The notes under the pieces: model-generated | Databases searched by the model: none | What the model saw: the letters and a program-made list of their open reading frames with translations, nothing else | What the model was told of the DNA's origin: nothing | Source of the DNA: DATDGX01 sp036521875 | GTDB lineage: Bacteria; Desulfobacterota; Binatia; Binatales; Binataceae | DNA: 15,880 nt | Assembly: GCA_036521875.1 (NCBI GenBank) | Contig: DATDGX010000239.1 | Location: 1-15,880, forward strand | Direction: 5' to 3' | Part shown: positions 5,810-13,945 of the stretch, in pieces | How the letters are laid out: each line of letters begins with the position of its first letter | Numbering within the stretch: the stretch's first letter is position 1 | Position numbers and translations under genes: made by a program

Positions 5810-8800
5810 CTAGCTTTGCGGGGTTGCCGCGACTGCTCGATTCGCGAGGCGTGACAACGCGCGGATGGTGACATGCAGCGCGGGCAGGCTCGGCGCGGGC
5901 AAATTTTTCAACTCTCCAAACAGCCGCTCGACTTCGGCAAAGCGGCGCTCGCGGGTGTCGAGCAGCCGCTCGATCGCCACGCGCGAATCGCGGCCCTGGT
6001 CGTCTAGCACCGCGCGGCATAGCGCAAGCCGCGCGGCGCGCAGCTCCGATGCGAGCTCTTGCGCGGCGCGCAGTTCCCACCGATCGTCGCTCGCGATTGA
6101 ATCGAGCGCGGCCTCGATCAAGGCGAAATCGAGATGCACGCTGAGTCCGAAATAAGCCTCGGCGCCCGTCGCGGCGGGAATTCCGCAGGCGAAACTCAGG
6201 CTCAGCACGTCGAGCAGATGCTCCGCGAACGCGATGCGCGCGAGCTCATGTGCGAGCTCTCCATCGCCGACCGCGGCGCGGAGCTCGCGGTAAAGCTTTT
6301 CGAGACGCTCGCGTTCACCCGCGGCGAGCATGGTCTCGAAGTTGTCCATGAGCGCATCCAGCGCCGGCTTGAAGCGGCTGACCGAAGCATCGATCGGCAC
6401 TGCGGCGCCACAATTCTCGAGCGCCCACACGGTCGCGGATCGGCATGCGCGCTCCAGCGCGAAAAAAGCGCTCAGTTCCGCGTCCGCGCTCATCGTCACC
6501 GCGCGCTGCTTGAGCGCTTCGGTTTTTTCGGGGATGGCAAGGACGTCGCCGGCGATGATCCAGGCGCGCACCGCATCGAGCGAACCGACTCCATGGTCGC
6601 GTACCACGGAAAACACGAAGATCGATCCCATCAGGTCGACCAGCTCGTTGACGGCTGTAGTCGCGATCAGTTCCCGGCGCAGTCGATGGCTCGGGAGATC
6701 GTTTGCGAAGCGCGCCGCGATTGAAGCGGGAAAATACGGGACGAGGAAGCGGCCGACCAGGTAGGGTTCTTCGATCAGCGCCGATTCCTCCAGCCGCATC
6801 CCGAGATCGATTTTCGTATACGCGGTGAGCACCGCGAGCTCGGGGCGGGTGAGGCCGGGGAAACGTGCGCGGCGTTCGCGGAGCGCCTCGCGCGTGGGCA
6901 GCGCTTCCTCATGGCGGCGCAGCAGCCCGCGCTCCTCGATCGCCTGGAGATGATCGCGGAAGCCGCTGGTCTGGGTACGCGAGCGCACCTGCTCGAGGCT
7001 CAGCATCAGCACCTGGTCGCGATTGTCGCGCAGCACCCGCTCCGCAACTTCGTCGCCGCACTTGGCCAGCGCTCGATTGCGCTCCTCGAAACTCAAAGTG
7101 CCGCGCGCGACCGGCGGCGCGAGCAGAATTTTGAGATTCACTTCGTGATCGGAAGTGTCGACGCCGGCCGAGTTGTCGATCGCGTCGGTGTTGATGCGGC
7201 CGCCGTTAAGTGCGTATTCGATTCGCGCCCGCTGCGTGAAGCCCAGGTTGCCGCCTTCGACCACGACCTTGGCGCGCAGCTCCTGCGCCGTGATTCGGCA
7301 CGCGTCGTTGGCATGGTCGCCGACTTCCGCGTCGGTCTCGTCGCTGACGCGGACGTAGGTGCCGATTCCGCCGTTGTACAACATGTCGACGGGCGCGCGG
7401 AGAATGGCATGGACGAGACTCTCGCCGTCGAGCGCCTCGGCGTCGGATCCGAGCGCCTTGCGCGCTGCATCGCTGAGCTCGATCCGTTTTTGGCCGCGCC
7501 GGAAAATACCGCCGCCCGGGCTCAGCAGTTTTGCGTCGTAATCGGACCACTGCGAGTGTGGCAGCTCGTAGAGCCGCTTGCGCTCGACGAAGCTGGCGGC
7601 GGGATCGGGGTCGGGGTCGAGAAAGATGTGGCGATGGTCGAAGGCGGCGACCAGTTTCACGTTGCGCGACTGCAGCAGTCCGTTGCCGAACACGTCGCCC
7701 GACATGTCGCCGATTCCAACCATCGTGATCGGCACGCCGCGGTCGGGGTCGAGCCCCATCTCGCGAAGATGACGGCGCGCCGACTCCCACGCGCCGCGCG
7801 CGGTGATGCCCATTTTTTTGTGGTCGTAACCGTGCTCGCCGCCCGAGGCGAATGCGTCGCCGAGCCAGAAGCCGCGCTCGATGGCGAGAGAGTTCGCAAG
7901 GTCGGAGAACGTGGCGGTGCCCTTGTCCGCCGCGACCACCAGGTAGGGCCCGTCCGTGTCGAGCACCTTGACGCGCTCAGGATGCACGATTTTGGATGCC
8001 ACGACGTTGTCGGTCAGATCGAGCATCGCGATGATCAGGGTGCGGTACGCATCGACGCCGTCGTTCGCGTCGGGCGGTTGGCCGGGGCGCGGCTTGACGA
8101 CGAAGCCGCCCTTGGAGCCGATCGGAACGATGATCGCGTTCTTGACCGTCTGGGTTTTCATCAGTTCCAGGATTTCGGTGCGGTAATCATCGGGGCGATC
8201 GCTGAAGCGGATTCCGCCGCGCGCGATTTTGCCGGCACGCAGATGGCATCCTTCCATCCGCGGACTGTTCACGTGAATTTCGTAAAGCGGCGGCGTGTCG
8301 GGTAGTCCAGCGATTTTTCCACTTTCAAACTTGAGAGCGAGGTAGGGGTCGGGTGACGGCGTCTTCTGGTAGTAATTGGTGCGCACGGTCGCCTCGAGCA
8401 TCGAGAGCAGCGCGCGCGCGGCCCGATCGTCGGCGATATTGTCGATGGCGGAGAGCTTGGCGAGATAGGTGTCGCGCAACGCGGTGAACCTCTCATCGGA
8501 CACGGCTGGGGCCGCGGCTGGCCGTGGCGCGCTGCTGTCGGGATCGAAACGGACCGCGAACAGATCGAACAGGGTCCGCGCCAGTTCCGGATATTGCAGC
8601 ATGACGCGCGTCAGCGCCGGACGCGCGGGCACCAGGCGCATCTGGAACGCGGCCGCGAGATACGCGCGCAGGAGAGCGACTTCGCGCCAGTTAAGGCCGG
8701 TCGCAAGCACCAGCGAGTTCAATTGATCGTCCGCGGCGAGGCCCGCGCGCACCGCCACGATCGCGTCGGCGACAACCGCTGTGCCGGGCATCTTCGCAAA

Positions 8801-10615
8801 CGGCTTGCGCCCGGGACCGAGCACCGAGAACGCTTGCGCATAGGCGCGCGTCGCCTTGCCCTCGAATTCGGGCATGAACTCGTGCGCGCTCTCGCTGAGC
8901 ACGGCGATGCCGAAGTTCTGCAAGGTTGGCATCAGGTCGGAGAGCATCGGCGGCTCGCCGAGGCCGATGATGCGGAGCTCGCTGGCGCCGTCTTCGCCGG
9001 CGCCGGCGGGCTGGGACTCGACCGAGAATGCGCCGCCGCCGGCCAGGATCGCCTCGACCCGTTCGATATCGGCGAGCGTGCGCGGGATCGCGACGGTGGC
9101 CCGATAGTCGGCGCTGAACGCGGACATCCAGCGCGCGGCGAGCGCGCGTCCGCGCGCGGCGCCCAACTTCGCCACGGCGGCCTCGAGCAGCCTATCTTCC
9201 CAGCGACGAGCAATCCGCGCGGTCTCGGTCTCGAGCTCGCGCACCAGCGCGAGCCGCGGCGCGTCGGCCTGGAAACAGAAATGCAGGCGCGCGGTATAGC
9301 CCTCGCCGATCGCGAGGTAGTAGTAGACCAGCGAGCCGGCCAGGCGGCGCGCGAGCAACTCCTGAATTTTCATCCGCACGTCGGCCGAGAACGCTTCGCG
9401 CGGCATCACCACCAACGCGATCACGTTGTTGCGATGCTGGTCGCTGACGAAGCTCAGGCGGACCTCGGCCTCGCTCTTGACGTCGAGGACGACGCGCAAC
9501 TGCTCGCGCAGCTCCGCGACCGACGCACGAAACAACTCGTCCTTGGGAAAACTGTTGAAGGCCGCGACGATCTGTTTGTAATCATGCGAGTCCCGTACCG
9601 CGCCCTCGGTTTCCAGCACTCCGCGCAGCTTCGCGCGCAGCACCGGGATGTGCTGCGCCTCTTCGACGTAGGCCTTGGAGGTGAACAGCCCGACGAAATG
9701 GTCGAAGCTTTCGACGCGACCGCTGGAGCCGGTGCGACGAAGCGTGACGCTGTCCATCAGGGCGCGGCGATGTACGTGTGACTCGGCGCGGGTCTTGGCG
9801 ATAACCAGCGGCGGTCCTTCGAAGAACAGCTTGCGCCGCGCCGGTGCGATATCGTCCAGCGAGCCTGCGCTGCGAAAGCGCGACTCGTCGCGATCGCGCA
9901 TGATGCCGAGTTCCGATCCCGCCTCGACGGTGAACTTGCGCGCGCTATCGCTGCCGCCCACCAGGTAGCGGCGATAGCCGAGGAACACGAAGCCGCCATG
10001 CACCAGCCAGCGCAGGAACTCGCGGACCTCGACCAGCTCGCGCGTCGCGGCGGTCTCCTCGCAAATCTGCAGCGCGCGCGAAGTCATCGCGCTGAAGTCG
10101 CCGGTCGCCTGGCGGACCTCGCGCAGCACCGAGGAAACTTCTTTGGCGATTTCGCGCGCGCGCTCCTCGGTCGCCGGCATCTCGACTTCCGCGTGCACGA
10201 ACGACTCGCCGCGCTCGGCGGCGAGTCCCTGCTCGAAAGACTTGAGTTGTCCCGCCGAGTCGCGTGTCACGCGATAGACCGGATGAAGCATGGTGCGAAC
10301 GAGCGCGCCCTCATGGCGGAAATATTCGTGCAGGCTGTCGATGATGAAAGGGCAGTCCGCCATCACGGTTTCGACCGTGACGATTCCGTCGGCCGAGGCT
10401 TCGACCCGCACCGCGATCAGCTCGACGCGCTCCGAGAAGAATTCGAAAGCGGCGCGGACCATGGCGAGTCGCGCGGCAGCGGTGACGTTCTCGCGGAGCT
10501 CGGACGGCTCGCGCGCGAAGAGCTTCTCCGCGAAGACCCGGAGCCGGCTCGCGTCGTCGCGAGGTAGAGAGGAATCGATCAGTCCGCCGAGATCGGATTC
10601 TATCGCCAATGCCAC
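5810..10615 (-). CDS. gdhB: NAD-dependent glutamate dehydrogenase, 180-kDa class
   Basis: It oxidatively deaminates L-glutamate to 2-oxoglutarate and ammonium with NAD+, usually for glutamate catabolism, and acts as a cytoplasmic oligomer. From the GTG at 10615 the product is 1601 aa, the usual size of the large GDH class. The first ~700 residues form the regulatory ACT-like and helical region; the catalytic part carries ARGGIRFSDR (798-807), VKNAIIVPIGSKGGFV, GFWLGDAFASGGEHGYDHKK, the NAD-fold MVGIGDMSGDVFGNG (965-979), AAFDHRHIFLDP and GGNLGFTQRARIEYA to DNSAGVD (to 1153), then an all-helical C-terminus with LTRPELAVLTAYTKI. The frame is open back to a TTG at 10798, but the added 61 residues overlap a perfect TATAAT, so I reject that start. 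A TTG at 10609 with AGGTG 5 nt upstream is an alternative to the GTG. It appears monocistronic. Confidence 0.96.
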   Translation of the reverse strand: MALAIESDLGGLIDSSLPRDDASRLRVFAEKLFAREPSELRENVTAAARLAMVRAAFEFFSERVELIAVRVEASADGIVTVETVMADCPFIIDSLHEYFRHEGALVRTMLHPVYRVTRDSAGQLKSFEQGLAAERGESFVHAEVEMPATEERAREIAKEVSSVLREVRQATGDFSAMTSRALQICEETAATRELVEVREFLRWLVHGGFVFLGYRRYLVGGSDSARKFTVEAGSELGIMRDRDESRFRSAGSLDDIAPARRKLFFEGPPLVIAKTRAESHVHRRALMDSVTLRRTGSSGRVESFDHFVGLFTSKAYVEEAQHIPVLRAKLRGVLETEGAVRDSHDYKQIVAAFNSFPKDELFRASVAELREQLRVVLDVKSEAEVRLSFVSDQHRNNVIALVVMPREAFSADVRMKIQELLARRLAGSLVYYYLAIGEGYTARLHFCFQADAPRLALVRELETETARIARRWEDRLLEAAVAKLGAARGRALAARWMSAFSADYRATVAIPRTLADIERVEAILAGGGAFSVESQPAGAGEDGASELRIIGLGEPPMLSDLMPTLQNFGIAVLSESAHEFMPEFEGKATRAYAQAFSVLGPGRKPFAKMPGTAVVADAIVAVRAGLAADDQLNSLVLATGLNWREVALLRAYLAAAFQMRLVPARPALTRVMLQYPELARTLFDLFAVRFDPDSSAPRPAAAPAVSDERFTALRDTYLAKLSAIDNIADDRAARALLSMLEATVRTNYYQKTPSPDPYLALKFESGKIAGLPDTPPLYEIHVNSPRMEGCHLRAGKIARGGIRFSDRPDDYRTEILELMKTQTVKNAIIVPIGSKGGFVVKPRPGQPPDANDGVDAYRTLIIAMLDLTDNVVASKIVHPERVKVLDTDGPYLVVAADKGTATFSDLANSLAIERGFWLGDAFASGGEHGYDHKKMGITARGAWESARRHLREMGLDPDRGVPITMVGIGDMSGDVFGNGLLQSRNVKLVAAFDHRHIFLDPDPDPAASFVERKRLYELPHSQWSDYDAKLLSPGGGIFRRGQKRIELSDAARKALGSDAEALDGESLVHAILRAPVDMLYNGGIGTYVRVSDETDAEVGDHANDACRITAQELRAKVVVEGGNLGFTQRARIEYALNGGRINTDAIDNSAGVDTSDHEVNLKILLAPPVARGTLSFEERNRALAKCGDEVAERVLRDNRDQVLMLSLEQVRSRTQTSGFRDHLQAIEERGLLRRHEEALPTREALRERRARFPGLTRPELAVLTAYTKIDLGMRLEESALIEEPYLVGRFLVPYFPASIAARFANDLPSHRLRRELIATTAVNELVDLMGSIFVFSVVRDHGVGSLDAVRAWIIAGDVLAIPEKTEALKQRAVTMSADAELSAFFALERACRSATVWALENCGAAVPIDASVSRFKPALDALMDNFETMLAAGERERLEKLYRELRAAVGDGELAHELARIAFAEHLLDVLSLSFACGIPAATGAEAYFGLSVHLDFALIEAALDSIASDDRWELRAAQELASELRAARLALCRAVLDDQGRDSRVAIERLLDTRERRFAEVERLFGELKNLPAPSLPALHVTIRALSRLANRAVAATPQS

Positions 10616-10685
10616 ACCTGGCCGTGCAAGTTTGTCCGGCGCATTCGCGGGCCGGCTGCCGGAGTTCCGCGCCCCGGCTGATAAG

Positions 10686-10691
10686 ATTATA
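10686..10691 (-). promoter_or_regulatory. Consensus -10 box of the glutamate dehydrogenase promoter
   Basis: The minus strand reads TATAAT, a perfect sigma-70-type -10 element, within an A/T-rich patch in otherwise G+C-rich DNA. No good TTGACA match is present 16-18 nt upstream, so an activator or an alternative sigma contact may be needed. Transcription from about 10679 would give a leader of about 64 nt to the GTG at 10615. It lies inside the longest reading frame of the gene, which supports the shorter start. Confidence 0.55.
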
Positions 10692-10806
10692 AAACCTCGG
10701 CGCTCCGATGGGCTACTGAGTATCGCGGCCGCGCCGCCGAGCGCGCGAGGCGGCGCTCCGCGGTCGCCGGGCAGCGAGCTGCGGATGCTGTCGCGCAAGC
10801 GGCGGC

Positions 10807-10835
10807 GGGGCCTTTATGCGCTGTTAAGGCGGCCC
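10807..10835 (-). terminator. Imperfect hairpin downstream of the GT87 gene, possible weak terminator
   Basis: GCCTT at 10810-10814 pairs with AAGGC at 10826-10830 around an 11-nt loop. The stem can extend by GGG at 10807-10809 with CCC at 10833-10835 across a 2-nt bulge. It lies about 110 nt after the GT87 stop in the leftward direction. There is no T-run behind it, so intrinsic termination is doubtful. Confidence 0.25.
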
Positions 10836-10944
10836 TTCCGATGTGGCGGATGGGCGTGCCGTTGCCGTTGGCATCGATGGCCGAAGGGAGTTTCTTCGCT
10901 TTGCTCGCCGCATATGGGGCGGTTTACTGGCTTGCCCGCCGACG

Positions 10945-12171
10945 TCATTCTGCGGTCCGAACCACCGCCGCCACTCTCGCATGGCGAATGATGAACGCCA
11001 GCAACAGAACACACACCAATGGCGTAAGCGGGACGAATGCAAACCGTGCGACGGGTTCGCATAGGAGCGGAAGTACCCACGCAACAACCAAAAGCGATTT
11101 TTCAAACGGAAGAAATCCTGAGCACCGACCCTCAAGGGCCAGCCATGCAATGGGAAGAGCGAGCACCACGAGGTCGTAATAGAGAATATGCGGGGATACT
11201 AGCACCATCCCGGTTGCTAGAGCTGAGGCCTTAAGCTCGAACTGAATGTTTTGCCGCCAGATCCACATTACTATCGCGGCGGCAATGGCGGCCGCCACGA
11301 TTTGCGAAAGATACGCGGCTGCGATCCCTCCTCCCAGCAATCGCACCCCCGCAAATACGCTTTGCATTGTATAAAATCGCACCCCGCCGCTTTCGAGAAT
11401 CACGTGCTGAATAAATCCGAGCGTGTTGAAAAACGCCCGCCAGGTTTCGGCGCCGAACATCACAAGTGAAATCCCGGCAAAGGCGATTGCCGTAAGTACG
11501 GCAGCGAAAAAAGCCCGCCACCTCCCGGTAACAACCAACACGAGTGGCACCAGCACCACCATCTGCGGCTTGTAGGTCAAAAGGCCAAAAAGCGCACCGG
11601 CCAACAGCGGTCTGCTTTCGAGCGATAGCAGCGCGCCGCCAAGCAGGGAAAATGTAAGTAATCCGTTTTGTCCGTTTACGAGGTTGGCGAAGGCGCCGGG
11701 GAAAGCGAGTGCTGGCCAAAACGTCTCTGTGCGCGGAATGATTTTCCGAAGCACCAGTGAATAACCGGCAAACGTAAACACCGTCCATATACCAAGCGCC
11801 CACAAATAGGCCAGAAGTGCCACTGGCAGAACAATTACGAGGAACGTTGGCGGGTAAAACCATGGGTTCACGAAGATCGGCTGCCCAACCGTTTCTTCTT
11901 CCAAGGCCTGGTGCCGCTTGAGGTCATAGACTGCGGACGGTTCTCCTCTAAGCGCCATTGCGGAAGCCGCCCAGAAGCACGCGAAGTCAACGCCGATGGG
12001 TTTCCCCTGGCGGCTTACCATCCCGTATGTCATCACCCATCCGGTGAAGGTCAAAACATAACCCAGGAGGAAAATTTTCGGATAAACCAGCAGGCGCTTC
12101 CGGTTCAGCCAAGGTGCTCCAGCAACCCAAGCGGTTACGGAATTGAGACTCTGGCGCATAAGCCGGAACAA
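10945..12171 (-). CDS. GT87-family (DUF2029) polyprenol-phosphate-sugar-dependent glycosyltransferase-like membrane protein
   Basis: This 408-aa polytopic protein has about ten hydrophobic helices. The GT87 pattern is visible: a first-loop PIGVDFACFWAASAMALRGE (58-77) with Asp62 in the position expected for the GT-C catalytic acid, VYD, a FYPPTF segment (105-110), NGQNGLLTFSLLGGALL (166-182) and LTYKPQM (198-204). Characterised GT87 members are mannosyltransferases using polyprenol-phosphate mannose in envelope glycolipid synthesis; donor and acceptor here are unknown. The start is taken as TTG at 12171 because GGGAG lies 6 nt before it; an internal ATG at 12159 is the alternative. No other glycan genes are present. 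Base composition differs from its neighbours: 11221-11280 has 31 G+C in 60, while 7441-7500 in the dehydrogenase has 41, which suggests later acquisition. Confidence 0.87.
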   Translation of the reverse strand: MFRLMRQSLNSVTAWVAGAPWLNRKRLLVYPKIFLLGYVLTFTGWVMTYGMVSRQGKPIGVDFACFWAASAMALRGEPSAVYDLKRHQALEEETVGQPIFVNPWFYPPTFLVIVLPVALLAYLWALGIWTVFTFAGYSLVLRKIIPRTETFWPALAFPGAFANLVNGQNGLLTFSLLGGALLSLESRPLLAGALFGLLTYKPQMVVLVPLVLVVTGRWRAFFAAVLTAIAFAGISLVMFGAETWRAFFNTLGFIQHVILESGGVRFYTMQSVFAGVRLLGGGIAAAYLSQIVAAAIAAAIVMWIWRQNIQFELKASALATGMVLVSPHILYYDLVVLALPIAWLALEGRCSGFLPFEKSLLVVAWVLPLLCEPVARFAFVPLTPLVCVLLLAFIIRHARVAAVVRTAE

Positions 12172-12358
12172 TCTTGGCTCCCGATTCAGATTCGCAGCAA
12201 TTTTACCTGGTTTACAAACGCTGCGTTCGATCCATCGTCCGAGTCCAAGACTCCTCTCAACTTAAAACTCTCAAAAACTCACAGAGTCTGAGTGGAGTCG
12301 GTGGGTGCGCATCAATAGACTTCGATGCTGGGAGTGCTTCTCCGCGTGCCCGCTTCAG
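12172..12358. promoter_or_regulatory. Divergent intergenic region upstream of GT87 and RNA methyltransferase genes
   Basis: These 187 nt between divergent starts are locally A/T-richer (about 12190-12290). They hold an inverted repeat GACTCC (12249-12254) / GGAGTC (12294-12299) that encloses two copies of ACTCTCAA-like sequence and a small ACTC-ACA-GAGT hairpin. Promoters for both genes presumably lie here, but no clear box pair can be named. Confidence 0.4.
12178..12182 (-). promoter_or_regulatory. Ribosome binding site supporting the TTG start of the GT87 gene
   Basis: The minus strand reads GGGAG, followed by 6 nt and then TTG (12171-12169). The ATG four codons later would lie 18 nt from this site, too far for normal use, and has no better site of its own. 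This favours initiation at the TTG. Confidence 0.5.
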
Positions 12359-13609
12359 ATGCCGGAAGTCGAAATCACCGCGATGACATTCGGACCGTTC
12401 GGAGTGGGGCGCCTCGACGGCAAGGCGGTGATGGTTCCCAACGCGGCGCCCGGCGATCGGGTCGAAGTGGCGATGGTATCCGAGCGGCGCGACTACGCGA
12501 TCGCGAAAATTTCCACGATTCTGAAACCCGGTCCCGAGCGCCGCACGCCGCCGTGTCCGTTTCTGCCGCGATGCGGCGGATGCGACTGGCAGCATCTCGA
12601 ATACTCCGCCCAGCTGCGTCTCAAGGGCGAGCTTATCGGGGCGGAACTTTCGCGCGCACTTGATCTGAAGCTCAACGCGGAACGGCTCGTGGAGCCAGCG
12701 CCCGACGAGTTCGGTTATCGCTCGCGAGTGAGGCTCAAGGCCGGAGCCGGCGGCGCGCTCGGCTACTACGAACTGGGCAGCAACGCATTGGTCGCGATCG
12801 ATCGATGCGCGGTGGCGGAGCCGGAACTTCATCCGCCCACCGAGTTTGCGCGCGCGCTCGGCGGCCGGCTCGACGAGGTTGAAGTGGCGGGCGCCGGCGA
12901 GCGCATCGTCGTGGTCGGACACCTGAAGCGGCCGCCGGCGCAACCCGAGCTGGCGCTCGCGCGCCAGGTGCTCGCATCCGACCGCACAATCGCGGGAATC
13001 ATTTTGCGCGCAGGCAGGGTGCGCGAACTGCTGGGCGACACGGAGGTCGAGCTCGATATCGAAGACGGCCTCGCAATCCGCGCCGACGCTGATTTGTTCA
13101 GCCAGGTGAACCGCGCGCAGAATCGCAAGCTGGTCGCGGCGGTGATGGAATCGGCGGCGCTCGGCGAGCACACCGCGGTGCTCGATCTTTTCTGCGGCAC
13201 CGGCAATTTCAGCCTCCCGGCAGCGCGCCGCGGCGCGAGAGTCACCGGGGTCGACGCCGACCGCTTTGCGATCGCGGCGGCGGCGCGCAACGCCGAGCGC
13301 CTCGCGCTCGACGACGCGCAATTCGTCGCGATGAAGGCGGGCGCGATCGCGGAATTTCTGCAGCGCGCGCGCTATCGATCCGAGGTCGTGATCCTGGATC
13401 CGCCGCGCACCGGAGCGCTGGCCCTGATGGAGCCGATCGCGAAGCTGCGGCCGCGAACAATCATATATGTGTCGTGCGATGTGACCACGCTGGCACGCGA
13501 TCTGCGCGCGCTGGTCGCGCATCGCTACGCGATTCGCGCCGTTTCCGCGTTCGATTTTTTTCCGAATACGCATCACGCCGAGATCGTGGCGCGCGCGGTA
13601 TTGACTTAG
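12359..13609 (+). CDS. rlmD: SAM-dependent RNA uracil-C5 methyltransferase with [4Fe-4S] site (RlmD/RumA type)
   Basis: The enzyme methylates a uridine at C5, in 23S rRNA for the characterised RumA/RlmD and RlmC proteins. From the ATG at 12359 it is 416 aa. A TRAM domain fills about 1-58, followed by the cluster ligands Cys66, Cys72 and Cys75 (PCPFLPRCGGCDWQH) with the fourth, Cys150, in AIDRCAVAEPE. The SAM-binding fold shows LDLFCGTGNF (from 275), LDPPRTG (346-352), YVSCDVTTLARDL with nucleophile Cys373, and FPNTHHAE with the general base Glu408. All catalytic and cluster residues are present. The iron-sulfur cysteines rule out TrmA; U1939 versus U747 specificity cannot be decided here. A longer in-frame start (GTG 12305) adds 18 cysteine-containing residues not expected before the TRAM domain, so I prefer 12359, though no Shine-Dalgarno marks it. 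Confidence 0.92.
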   Translation: MPEVEITAMTFGPFGVGRLDGKAVMVPNAAPGDRVEVAMVSERRDYAIAKISTILKPGPERRTPPCPFLPRCGGCDWQHLEYSAQLRLKGELIGAELSRALDLKLNAERLVEPAPDEFGYRSRVRLKAGAGGALGYYELGSNALVAIDRCAVAEPELHPPTEFARALGGRLDEVEVAGAGERIVVVGHLKRPPAQPELALARQVLASDRTIAGIILRAGRVRELLGDTEVELDIEDGLAIRADADLFSQVNRAQNRKLVAAVMESAALGEHTAVLDLFCGTGNFSLPAARRGARVTGVDADRFAIAAAARNAERLALDDAQFVAMKAGAIAEFLQRARYRSEVVILDPPRTGALALMEPIAKLRPRTIIYVSCDVTTLARDLRALVAHRYAIRAVSAFDFFPNTHHAEIVARAVLT

Positions 13610-13632
13610 GTTGTGGGGCGTTCTTAATGTAG

Positions 13633-13650
13633 GAGAGCCGGTCGGTTCTC
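13633..13650 (+). other. Hairpin between the RNA methyltransferase and the 83-aa gene
   Basis: GAGAGCC (13633-13639) pairs with GGTTCTC (13644-13650) around a GGTC loop, a 7-bp stem including one G-U pair in plus-strand RNA. No T-run follows. It may be a processing or leader structure for the downstream small gene, or a factor-dependent end for the upstream one. Confidence 0.4.
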
Positions 13651-13684
13651 AGTACGTCCCGCCACCAGAGGGTTAATCAGAGCG

Positions 13685-13936
13685 ATGCCCAAGCAGGAAA
13701 AGGAAAAGCTACCGCGTCCGAAGATTACCATAATCCCGGGACGCGGGGTGGCGCAGACTATCAACTATTTATTGGAAGATCGGGACGACCTCGAATGGAT
13801 TATCGCGGTGGGACGCACCAAAAACGGTGAGCTTTTTTTCTACGACACCGGCGGCGACATCGTCGAGGATCTCGGTACGCTCGAGTATCTGAAGGCGCGC
13901 ATTGTGCGCGCCCATTTCGGCGACGAATACGAATAA
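13685..13936 (+). CDS. Small protein of unknown function (83 aa)
   Basis: I do not recognise this family. The N-terminus is lysine-rich (residues 3-13), then a mixed alpha/beta-looking body follows: KITIIPGRGVAQTINYLLED, DDLEWIIAVGRTKNGELFFYDTG, and a C-terminal helix LGTLEYLKARIVRAHFGDEYE. The central strand pair with GRTKNGELFFYDTGGD looks like a beta-hairpin. There are no cysteines, signal peptide or membrane helix. It starts with ATG, 75 nt after the RNA methyltransferase gene on the same strand, with purine-rich sequence upstream (GAGGG at 13668-13672, rather far) but no ideal ribosome-binding site. Its stop is 9 nt from that of the opposing Rieske gene. Codon use and the folded-looking hydrophobic pattern support a real gene. 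Confidence 0.7.
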   Translation: MPKQEKEKLPRPKITIIPGRGVAQTINYLLEDRDDLEWIIAVGRTKNGELFFYDTGGDIVEDLGTLEYLKARIVRAHFGDEYE

Positions 13937-13945
13937 CCGCTGAGC

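Larger units (their letters stand above)
10616..10944. other. Non-coding stretch between GT87 gene and glutamate dehydrogenase gene
   Basis: These 329 nt hold the dehydrogenase promoter near 10686-10691 and an imperfect hairpin at 10807-10835. I see no convincing coding frame on either strand: the frames that are open are short and arginine/serine-rich, as expected by chance in G+C-rich DNA. No tRNA-like cloverleaf was noticed. Confidence 0.5.

Noticed and set aside
6911..8305. 464-codon open frame on the plus strand opposite the dehydrogenase core
   Set aside because: It is a mirror of the highly conserved, G+C-rich catalytic region read in reverse; the product has no domain signature and is rich in His, Arg, Asp and Ala, as expected from antisense of such codons.
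8594..9781. 395-codon open frame on the plus strand opposite the dehydrogenase N-terminal half
   Set aside because: Same reason: low-complexity Arg/His/Gln-rich product, no start signal, fully covered by the real gene.
10616..10798. 61-residue N-terminal extension of glutamate dehydrogenase
   Set aside because: It begins with a TTG without ribosome-binding site, contains a consensus -10 box and would make the protein longer than its family.
10843..11064. Small plus-strand frame across the GT87 3' end
   Set aside because: Arg/His-rich product without any motif, overlapping the real minus-strand gene.
12257..13576. 439-codon minus-strand frame opposite the RNA methyltransferase
   Set aside because: The methyltransferase has all catalytic motifs; the opposite frame is an antisense shadow with Arg- and His-rich composition.
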